Shown one piece after another: positions 7,701 to 13,002 of a DNA stretch of 13,002 nucleotides (the stretch's first letter is position 1; the number at the start of each line of letters is the position of its first letter). This DNA is from Cephalothrix spiralis (lineage: Eukaryota > Nemertea > Palaeonemertea > Archinemertea > Cephalotrichidae): the NCBI GenBank assembly GCA_032353305.1, contig JAUCNG010186640.1, positions 1-13,002 of the forward strand, read 5' to 3'. The notes under the pieces were generated by a model. The model had not been told where the DNA came from and did no database searches. It worked only from the letters and a program-made list of their open reading frames with translations. Made by a program: the position numbers and the translations under genes.

Positions 7701-10700
7701 TGTCCCATGGCAAATTGTCCTGATACCTCATTTTTAATATATGGTCTAATACTTCGTAGTTAAAACCAGGTTTACTATACTACTTTCATTGAAGTACAAG
7801 ATTGGTGTCGGACCCTTTTTAAAACATGAGCTTGAACCCATGGAAGATATAAAATCAATTCAGACTACTTACTCTATGAATAGTATGCTCATTTCTGTCT
7901 CTTAAAATACTAAACCAACTCCATACTTGCTCTCCAGGTGGAACTGGGTGCTCTTTTATCCAATTACCACAAGCATAGTCGAAATAATTGCCACATGGGT
8001 CGTAGTGGGTGTTTATGCTACGCATCATACTTGCACTAGCTTCGATACATTTCTTTTCGAGGCAAGGCTGAAAGTAAACGAAACAAGAAAATTAGTTACG
8101 AATCTCGTGGAGACTTAAGGTATGTGGCGTGCGCGGAGATGGCATGAAAATTTCTAAAACCTTTCTAATCCAAAAAAACTTTAGCGATTTAGAAAAACTC
8201 TCTATATGAGTAATAGGTTGATGCCGCCAAGATGTATATCATTAAACAAAACTGATCTTCTTATTTTATCCGGTTTTCCATTCCACAAAAAAATTAAATA
8301 TAACAGATTCTAATTCACGGTAAAAAGTGTCATCGGGATTCGGTAAGGATCTTAAAAGATGAACGAGCAGATTTGATGACGGTACATTTTCCAAAAATAG
8401 TAAGGTTTCTCCAACCCCAAGTATTTAAGAGTTTAAGTTTTTTATCATAATTTTGGTATATAATGTCCTCGTTTCTAAGGTCATACTCTATTCCCTTATA
8501 TTTCAAAAGTGGGAATTGTTAACCATTTTAAGAGTATTGAGCAACGAAATTGTGTATGAGATCCGACCTTGCTACCTATCCAGACTATTTCAGATTTGTC
8601 ATAATTAACACGTATACCAGAGCAAGATTCAAAATCAAACAATTTTAAAACATTTCTTAGGTTACATGGACGGTCTTCTAGGATAAGGGTCAAATCATCA
8701 GCAAATTGGGTCAAAAGATGCTCAGAATCATTTATTTTTATACCGGTTATATTGGGGTCATACAATAATTTTTTTATTAATTATATTGGTGCCCGAACAG
8801 TCCGTCGGCGGCGGTAAAAAGAAATATATATATAAAATTTTTATTATTTCCCTTTTTCGGAAATGTTCAACGGCGGGGTCCCTAAACCAAGTAATTAAAA
8901 AAGTCCTAATGACCAGTAATTTTCGCAGTTACAATCCAGTTTGGGTCACTGAGCTAGCTAACTGGACCACTGTTCAAAGATTTATTGCAGAATAATACCT
9001 ATAGAGGGCACTTGGATTACGTTCAAATAAACACGCATTGCAAAAATAAATTGATAACAGTAACATATAAATAACACGTATCACACTTTGAACTAATATA
9101 TATGGCATACACACACTTGAAATCTTAACGTCATAATGTTTTGATTACTAAGAAATATAACCCGATTTTTGAGTGCAAACTTTTTGAATTATAATCTTAA
9201 CGACCCTGACTAATAATATGTAATAGCCAAAATTTGTACTACATGTCTTTGGCACATACTGTACCCGACAAATTAAAGTTGACAAAATTTCTCGGCTTTC
9301 GGCCTTCGGCCATTCGGCCGTCAACTTTAATTTGTCAGGTACAATGTACTGTACGAGTTTTGGGTGTGATCACGCTATCAAAATGGCCCGACGCGATGTC
9401 GCCTCGACCGAAGGTCTTATTTCGGCCACTGACGTATCCAAACCAGTGTATTATTACTTTTACACCTTGTATTTCTTGTAAACGGTGTACCGAAATTTGA
9501 CGATGTTCAATCGGCTATTTAATACAACATGTATAATGATAATGAGGTCTTCTTAGAAATATGCATTTTTCTAGGATCAAATTTGAGTCGTACAGACACA
9601 GGACAAAAATCAAAATGTTCCTAATCATCTAGCTGGCACCTAGCATAAAATATAGGCACCTTCAATTTATGTTGGAAATAAATGCTCCTGTGGCTCTATG
9701 CCAAAACTATTGTCATACCTACCAACCGGCATACATTGTCCAACATAAATTGGTGTGATCAGTGATTAGCAGATGATAAGGAACATTTCCCGAGTCTATA
9801 CGACATTTTGATCCTAGAAAATGCATATTTATCCTGATTTTTTTTACAATTTCCAAATCTGATCGAGTTCTCCCAAGATGGAAGCCCGGTTCCTTAGACC
9901 TAATTATTATGGTCTATGATGATACTAGCTGCTACTTACCAAGCCAGGTTTAGCTACAAGAACGATGGCGAGGGCTATAATTAGTATGAAAATTGTGATG
10001 ACAGCGGTTGTTAGGAAAAACCTGGCAAATGAAACTTGTTTGACGTCAGTTCTTGTTCCCGATGTTCGGTAGGCGCCATTTTTTGGTGTGTTCAAGGGGG
10101 CTGGTAGCTTATTTGTGAGATTTGCTAAAAATAAAAAAATATGAATTTATTAAGCAGGGGGTCATGAAAACAAATTTCCATACACATAGGCCCTATTGTT
10201 TTGTTTCGCCCATTTAGCAACCCCCTTTGTAAATACCTAAAATACATAAGCTTCATTTTTTTAACAAATTATCAGGTTTTAGGCCATTTTTGGAAATTAA
10301 TTACGTCGCTTCTAAACCATATTGCACCTAAAGCATTTACAGGGTGTCCCAATATTATGGAAAACAACCAGATGACGTCATATTGTGTCTTAATTATGCT
10401 GCTAGTGATCACTAGGGAAGCATGGTCTTCTCTTTCAATTAAAATAAATTTGGTGCAAATCTATCTAATAACATAGATCTGAGCTACATAAATTTCCCCA
10501 AAGGAACTTCCCAAGGTCCTGCATCGGAAGAGAGAAAAAAGGTTTGTGAATTTGTTATGACTTTTTAATTTTATTCAATTTACTATGCCTCCCACAATAA
10601 ATGAAGGTCCTGTATCGGAAGAGAGAAAAAATGTTTGTGAATGTGTTATGACTTTTTAATTTTATTCAATTTACTATGCAGAAAAAGGTTTATCAAAAAT

Positions 10701-12141
10701 TGACATGCACTGAAAATATTCCAGATCAATTTTAGAGCGACTCTCGATTTAGTATGGAATTATTAAGGGTACGGAAAATGAGACCAGAGTGTTTTCGGGA
10801 GAATAGTCGTAGCTCCCTTAGTTATGAACCGATCTGCACCAAATCTGTTTTATTCGGGAGTATAAACGGTTCTCTCAAAGAACGCATTTTGAATTATATT
10901 TCTGCGATTAGTTCCAACGAAGAAACTTTAAATGTACAGTCTGAAAAAATGTGTCCTTTCCTACTGCAAATATATCATTTTTGGTGAAACAAATTGCAAA
11001 AATATAATACAAAATGCTACGAATTTATAGAGAAATCAGATCCAAGAGAATCTAAAACAGATCCAAGAGAATCTAAAACATGACTTCTTTTTACTATAAA
11101 AAAATATACTATATTTCATCGGAAGAGTTATATAAGACATGTTAGAGTGCGTCAGACCATACCGATAAAGCATTCGACCCTTTTTAAATACTATCAGCTT
11201 GCGCATGAATACACTATAAATAGTTTTTATATATTCATAATTTTTTTGAATCCTTACATGTTTAATTCATGTAATGATACAGACTGTTACAGTCTAACAT
11301 ATGTTCAAAATCAACACTTTTTTAAGTTAAAGCATAAAATTATCTTTAATCACAGTATCGTTTATTCACTAATAAACGATTTATATGTTGACATATAAAG
11401 CTTTCAGGCATTGCAAGAATATTTCTAACAAATTTCCAAAATAAAGCAACATCTATAAATTCGTAGCAATTTTTCCGTCCTGGTTGTAATAGACAAAAAT
11501 GATGTAATACATATATTAAGCATGCACAGGTTTATGGAACTTTTGCGTACAACCATTAGATCGTTTACAGACTTGTTAATGCCCCCCGCGAAAATCTCAG
11601 AAGTGCGGGCCTTATACCCATCAACCCTTATATTTTTGGAAAGCTTGTGACAATTATAGGTTTTTATTTTCAAAACGGTTGGGCCTACTTTGGGGCCTCA
11701 GGGGCCAAATATCTAAATTTGCCCTGGGCTCCAAAAATTGGTAATATTAATCGAAAAAAACACTCCAAAATCTTATTTTTGTTTTGGACCATGAAAATCA
11801 GAAAATATCGGGTTCGACTCTTTTTTTAAACCTAAAAAAAATTTGAAAAAATTATAAATTTGGCCCCTGAAGCCCCAAAACTGGGTTATACGCCAAAAGT
11901 GCCATAAACCTGTGTATTTTATCAACGCATTTTTCTCTTATACAGCTTATAAACCTGTTCATAACTTTTTACCAAATACTGCGTTTACTCTTGACTCTAC
12001 ATACTCACGTTAAAAACTTTACTTACTTTCGTTTTCAAACTCTACTTCACTTTCTGATGATGACCAGTGATCATGATCTGCAACCAGAAGTTTCCATTTT
12101 GCCTCATCATCATCGTTCCTCGGCTTCTTTGCTGATGGCAT
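4602..12141 (-). CDS. M13 metallopeptidase (neprilysin/ECE-like), 5' five coding exons, 3' part outside window
   Basis: Joining 12141-12027, 10124-9940, 8067-7873, 6140-6015 and 4775-4602 on the minus strand gives 795 bases, exactly 265 codons, with no stop. Predicted topology is type II membrane: a cytoplasmic tail of 73 residues with acidic/serine clusters, a hydrophobic helix at about 74-96, then the ectodomain. Family signatures are CLEKKC (102-107), DPCGNYFDYACGNW (123-136), CMN with C191, and KPLIK joined to LIKDLGSW across the exon 5/6 junction. Known M13 enzymes are zinc endopeptidases that cleave small extracellular peptides. The zinc motif HExxH, the ExxxD motif and the C-terminal CxxW are not here and should be encoded beyond position 1. 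NEP, ECE or another M13 subtype cannot be separated from this part. All splice sites are GT-AG, the first junction is phase 1 and the others phase 0, so the gene looks intact. Confidence 0.9.
4946..5056. repeat. Degenerate GATTTTAGGAGA-type repeats, block 1
   Basis: Loose tandem copies of GATTTTAGGAGATTTT and GAGATTTT variants, decayed, inside the M13 intron between exons 5 and 6. The same motif is better preserved at 5256-5393. The stretch 5057-5255 between them shows no gene; the minus-strand ORF at 5140-5331 is translated repeat. Confidence 0.65.
5256..5393. repeat. TTTTAGGAGAAATAATAGGA minisatellite, block 2
   Basis: Repeated ATTTTAGGAGA alternates with AAATAATAGG, with a period near 30 bp and partial sub-periods of about 10 bp. 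At least four recognisable copies. Intronic, with no coding capacity. Confidence 0.75.
5636..5695. repeat. Four tandem copies of a 15-bp unit (ATTATAGATTTTGGC)
   Basis: Units start at 5636, 5651, 5666 and 5681, each exactly 15 bp with a few substitutions. A more decayed copy precedes them at about 5610-5626. Intronic. Confidence 0.85.
5696..6014 (-). other. M13 intron part next to exon 5, nothing else seen
   Basis: AT-rich intron sequence on the donor side of exon 5. No second gene, RNA or repeat is recognised. Confidence 0.5.
6015..6140 (-). CDS. M13 gene exon 5
   Basis: 42 codons in phase 0. The acceptor TTATTATTTCCAG ends at 6141 and the donor AAG|GTAAAT follows 6015. It encodes residues 166-207, including FKACMNREKREQDGIKPL, which matches the conserved M13 segment where a Cys-(I/M)-N/D lies ahead of a PL-rich helix. 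The hydrophilic ILSGEPKIGG start continues the preceding exon without a gap in the family pattern. Confidence 0.9.
6227..6610. mobile_element. Palindromic MITE-like element, copy 1
   Basis: The ends are inverted: CCCCGCGAAAA at 6227 against TTTTGCGGGGG ending 6610. Inner inverted segments include GGGGCC and TTTTCGAAA...GGTC. The left arm has an internal deletion relative to the right. About 250 bp align with copy 2 at 11582-11885, including TTTGGGGCCTCAG, CCCTGGGCTCC and GGTTCGACTC. No transposase ORF is present, so it would be non-autonomous. The ORF at 6214-6531 is a by-product of this element. Confidence 0.75.
6611..6962 (-). other. M13 intron stretch with no recognised feature
   Basis: Mixed-composition intron sequence between the MITE and the 101-bp palindrome. 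No exon with splice sites, RNA gene or clear repeat was found on either strand. Confidence 0.45.
6963..7063. repeat. 101-bp near-perfect palindrome
   Basis: Arms 6963-7001 and 7024-7063 are reverse complements apart from a single inserted base (CTAAG versus CTAAGG). The 22-bp centre is itself mostly symmetric, with the perfect palindrome GTTCCGGAAC at 7008-7017 flanked by CAC and GTG. The sequence could fold into one continuous hairpin. It is either a tiny MITE or the remains of an inverted duplication. Confidence 0.9.
7141..7721. mobile_element. Foldback element: inverted arms made of 15-16-bp tandem repeats
   Basis: The left arm, 7141-7326, holds twelve tandem 14-16-bp units, consensus ACAATTTGCCCCGGG/GAG. 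The right arm, 7523-7721, has the same unit as its reverse complement. The ends match perfectly over 13 bp (AGGACAATTTGCC / GGCAAATTGTCCT). The ~196-bp middle is AT-rich, codes for nothing recognisable and is also partly inverted near its edges. The design resembles foldback elements such as sea urchin TU, whose terminal arms contain short tandem repeats. No target-site duplication is clear. The Pro/Asn/Gln-rich ORFs on both strands here are translated repeat. Confidence 0.88.
7873..8067 (-). CDS. M13 gene exon 4: start of Cys-rich ectodomain
   Basis: Exactly 65 codons in phase 0, between the acceptor TTTACTTTCAG (ending 8068) and the donor AGA|GTAAGT. The encoded segment has the strongest family match: PCLEKKC, DPCGNYFDYACGNWI, then HPVPPG and a WSWFSILRDRNEH segment, as at the N-terminus of M13 peptidase ectodomains. 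The cysteines C102, C107, C125 and C133 correspond to conserved disulphide positions. The plus-strand ORF at 7927-8118 is only the shadow of this exon. Confidence 0.94.
8140..8790 (-). pseudogene. LINE retrotransposon fragment: decayed reverse transcriptase, palm to thumb region
   Basis: The longest open piece (8765-8496) contains LLTQFADDLTLILED, the catalytic FADD motif of reverse transcriptase, followed by GIRVNYDKSEIVWIGS as in L1/Tx1-like LINEs. A frameshift near 8505 moves the match to another frame: GIEYDLRNEDIIYQNYDKKL, then LTIFGKCTVIKS. Further frame changes and stops separate KPDKIRRS, LGGINLL and SFSKSLKFFWIRKVLE, the usual downstream order. Both ends of the element are missing, so it is a dead fragment. 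It lies in the M13 intron between exons 3 and 4, on the same strand as that gene. Confidence 0.88.
8791..9260 (-). other. M13 intron stretch, no recognised feature
   Basis: AT-rich sequence between the LINE fragment and the hairpin at 9261. The plus-strand ORFs at 8786-8995 and 9234-9500 have no recognisable domain and no splice support, so they are not called. Confidence 0.45.
9261..9342. repeat. Inverted repeat with 23-bp arms and a TTCGGCC-rich loop
   Basis: Arms 9261-9283 and 9320-9342 are reverse complements with one mismatch; the core is GACAAATTAAAGTTGAC. The 36-bp loop holds several copies of TTCGGCC, giving a second GC-rich pairing potential. A short hairpin element or MITE remnant. 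Confidence 0.85.
9557..9830. mobile_element. 274-bp palindromic MITE-like element
   Basis: The left end AAATATGCATTTTTCTAGGAT matches the reverse complement of the right end, which has one T fewer. Further inward, the inverted pairs ATGTTCCTAATCATCT / AGATGATAAGGAACAT and CAATTTATGTTGGA / TCCAACATAAATTG continue the arms almost to the centre. No ORF or transposase, so it is non-autonomous. Target duplication is unclear. Intronic. Confidence 0.8.
9940..10124 (-). CDS. M13 gene exon 3: cytoplasmic segment and membrane anchor
   Basis: The acceptor TTTTTAG ends at 10125 and the donor TTG|GTAAGT follows 9940. The exon holds two bases of the split Thr codon and 61 full codons. A basic/polar stretch leads into the uninterrupted hydrophobic run FFLTTAVITIFILIIALAIV, ending VLVAKPGL. 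This is the single signal-anchor helix (residues about 74-96) expected for a type II M13 protein. It ends in phase 0. Confidence 0.88.
10127..10512 (-). other. M13 intron stretch upstream of exon 3
   Basis: No gene. Small items seen: CAGGGTGTCCCAA at about 10340, a perfect CRE-type palindrome TGACGTCA at 10373-10380, and the palindrome TAGTGATCACTA at 10403-10414. None has supporting context. The ORF at 10201-10476 has no domain. Confidence 0.4.
10513..10679. repeat. Two direct copies of a 76-bp segment, 91 bp apart
   Basis: Copies at 10513-10588 and 10604-10679 start AAGGTCCTG(C/T)ATCGGAAG and end TTTACTATGC, with about four differences. A 15-bp spacer separates them. This is a recent local duplication in the M13 intron. 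Confidence 0.9.
10680..11581 (-). other. Long M13 intron stretch, one small duplication only
   Basis: AT-rich and without a recognised gene on either strand. ORFs at 10754-10987, 11147-11398 and 11425-11673 show no known motif and no splice context. The only structure is the 21-bp duplication at 11038-11079. Confidence 0.45.
11038..11079. repeat. Perfect 21-bp tandem duplication
   Basis: Two identical adjacent 21-bp copies (11038-11058, 11059-11079) beginning AGATCCAAGAG. Likely replication slippage; useful only as a length polymorphism. Confidence 0.92.
11582..11885. mobile_element. Palindromic MITE-like element, copy 2
   Basis: Begins CCCCCCGCGAAAATCT and aligns with copy 1 at 6227-6610. 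Its left arm is complete: it contains the ACCCATCAACCCTTATATTTT and GGAAAGCTTGTG segments that copy 1 keeps only in its right arm, inverted. Its right arm is truncated after GGCCCCTGAAGCCCCAAAA. The two copies together define the full element as an inverted repeat with long arms. The ORF at 11647-11829 is part of the element. Confidence 0.75.
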
Positions 12142-12163
12142 CGCTTCGATGGTTTACGCCGAT
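12027..12163 (-). CDS. M13 gene exon 2: 5' UTR end, start codon and cytoplasmic tail
   Basis: The acceptor TCTTTTCAG ends at 12164. The ATG is at 12141-12139, preceded by an in-frame TAA within the exon, so it is the first possible start. The exon codes for 38 residues beginning MPSAKKPRND and rich in Asp/Glu/Ser (SSSESEVEFENE), plus one base of a split codon. The donor AAA|GTAAGT follows 12027. The split base joins the next exon as ACA (Thr), a matching phase 1 junction. Confidence 0.82.
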
Positions 12164-12221
12164 CTGAAAAGATAGATAATTTAGAAGTTAGTATTTTGCT
12201 AAATTTGATGTACAACAAATT

Positions 12222-12395
12222 AATGCACGGGGGGATGTCAAAATAGCGACGCTTATCGACGCCTAAGGCGATCCTAGCGCTAGAAATTGGTGGATCGCCC
12301 CGATCCACGGAACTCCTTTAGCGCTAAGTCCGAAAAATGTCATCCAAGCGATATCGCTACGCAGCGCTATTGTCACAATCCCCCCCTGGTGCATT
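12222..12395. mobile_element. 174-bp inverted-repeat element in the 5' intron of the M13 gene
   Basis: The left end AATGCACGGGGGGATGTCAAAATAGCG pairs with the reverse complement of the right end, which has small gaps (CACCAGGGGGGATTGTGACAATAGCG). The interior is rich in GCGCTA and CGAT palindromes. TGCA flanks both G/C-rich termini and could be a 4-bp target duplication or part of the inverted end. No coding capacity, so MITE-like. Confidence 0.72.
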
Positions 12396-12749
12396 TCATT
12401 GACTAGTGCATAACTTTGGGCGAAACATTCTAACATGTCTGATTACTCTTCCGATAAAATGTAAAATTATATAACAGACCACTATATAATTTACTATAAA
12501 TTTATGCATAACGTAGCCACTATGTATAGTACGATGTACAACATGTGTTTACAATAACAATTTCAAATTCAATATTATTTGTCATGTAAATAACAGCCGC
12601 TATAGTTTGTCCGTCTAATGTCATTAATGTATGACTTAAAGATAAATGCTTTGATACAAGTTATTTTTTATCCATGGCGCCAAAATTATTCATTTTCAAT
12701 CTTGGTGCATACCTCTTGTTATAGCTATAACACCGGCTACCAACCTTAC
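12396..12749 (-). other. 5' intron of the M13 gene, nothing else seen
   Basis: AT-rich sequence between the inverted-repeat element and the candidate first exon. No gene or repeat recognised. Confidence 0.4.
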
Positions 12750-12887
12750 CACGGTTTTGGTCAAAACTGTATGCAGGTCTAACTGAAGTAATAGACACCT
12801 AGCGGCAGCACGCCGTTTTCTGCATTACAATTTAATCGCGAAATATTGACAAAAATCAAGTACACCAAAATTGTGCTTAGATTGACT
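12750..12887 (-). other. Candidate non-coding first exon of the M13 gene
   Basis: Running from the proposed initiator A at 12887 to a GTG|GTAAGG donor after 12750 gives a 138-base exon. The intron would end at the acceptor before 12163. The exon carries one short upstream ORF (ATG CAG AAA, eight codons, ending TAG). It is supported only by signals; the need for an upstream exon follows from the acceptor and in-exon stop at the start of exon 2. Confidence 0.4.
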
Positions 12888-12916
12888 GACAGAGAAGTGA
12901 TCCAATGCTTTTTATA
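12884..12916 (-). promoter_or_regulatory. Candidate core promoter of the M13 gene: TATA box plus TCAGTC initiator
   Basis: On the minus strand, TATAAAAAG at 12916-12908 lies 29 bases before the A of TCAGTC (12889-12884), an arthropod-like Inr sequence, at the standard TATA-to-start spacing. It faces the M13 gene, 746 bp before its start codon. The two signals together are better than either alone, but no expression evidence is available. Confidence 0.42.
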
Positions 12917-13002
12917 TAATCATCAATATCTATTTGCTTTAATAAATATAATGATAAATTAATTTAAAAACCGAATTATTTGGCTTCACGGCTAGCATCT
13001 CG

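Noticed and set aside
7133-7763. Pro/Asn/Gln- and Gly/Ala-rich ORFs on both strands (63-133 residues)
   Set aside because: They are translations of a 15-16-bp minisatellite in inverted arms; overlapping frames on both strands give equally long ORFs, and no start or splice context exists.
7927-8118. Plus-strand ORF of 63 residues
   Set aside because: It is the antisense of M13 exon 4, which has clear family motifs and splice sites.
10338-10354. CAGGGTGTCCCAA motif as a transposon terminal repeat
   Set aside because: No partner inverted end was found nearby; too short to support an element.
10373-10380. TGACGTCA as a functional CRE enhancer site
   Set aside because: The same 8-mer also occurs inside exon 3 (10041-10048); one intronic copy without context is not evidence.
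12042-12308. Minus-strand ORF of 88 residues
   Set aside because: It overlaps M13 exon 2 in another frame; the exon frame with ATG at 12141 joins in phase to the membrane-anchor exon.

Overview
The window is AT-rich animal nuclear DNA. Exons with GT-AG splice sites, long introns full of short palindromic elements and minisatellites, and a decayed LINE rule out a prokaryotic source. The gene content and repeat style suggest a marine invertebrate, perhaps a bivalve mollusc, but the phylum is an inference.

Two protein-coding genes are supported. (1) On the + strand, 500-3442 is an intronless reading frame for a 980-residue protein: about 14 near-identical 33-residue ankyrin repeats, a helical linker, then a complete Ser/Thr-type kinase domain with an HQD catalytic loop (a 'non-RD' kinase). 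(2) On the - strand, five exons scattered from 12163 down to 4602 rebuild the first 265 residues of a type II membrane metallopeptidase of family M13 (neprilysin/ECE-like). They encode a cytoplasmic tail, one transmembrane helix and the start of the Cys-rich ectodomain. All five have good splice sites and compatible phases, and none exceeds 200 bp. The catalytic exons are not in the window and would lie beyond position 1. If so, the whole ankyrin-kinase gene sits antisense inside intron 5 of the peptidase gene. A TATA/Inr pair and a candidate non-coding first exon lie at 12.75-12.92 kb.

Layout: 1-499, upstream of the kinase gene; 500-3442, kinase; 3443-4600, 3' flank with a three-copy ~300-bp tandem array built of 16-bp sub-repeats; 4602-4775, M13 exon 6; 4776-6014, intron with TTTTAGGAGA-type and 15-bp minisatellites; 6015-6140, exon 5; 6141-7872, intron with a palindromic MITE, a 101-bp hairpin and a foldback element whose arms are 15-16-bp tandem repeats; 7873-8067, exon 4; 8068-9939, intron with a LINE reverse-transcriptase fragment, a hairpin and a 274-bp palindromic MITE; 9940-10124, exon 3 (membrane anchor); 10125-12026, intron with direct repeats and a second copy of the first MITE; 12027-12163, exon 2 with the start codon; 12164-13002, 5' intron with another inverted-repeat element, candidate exon 1 and promoter. 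(Exon numbers count the candidate non-coding exon as 1.)

The two genes show no obvious pathway link. The kinase looks like a sensor/signalling protein of the kind expanded in invertebrate innate immunity (inference), and the M13 enzyme would cleave extracellular peptides. Many short ORFs in the window (for example the Pro/Asn/Gln-rich ones at 7.1-7.7 kb) are translated repeats, not genes.
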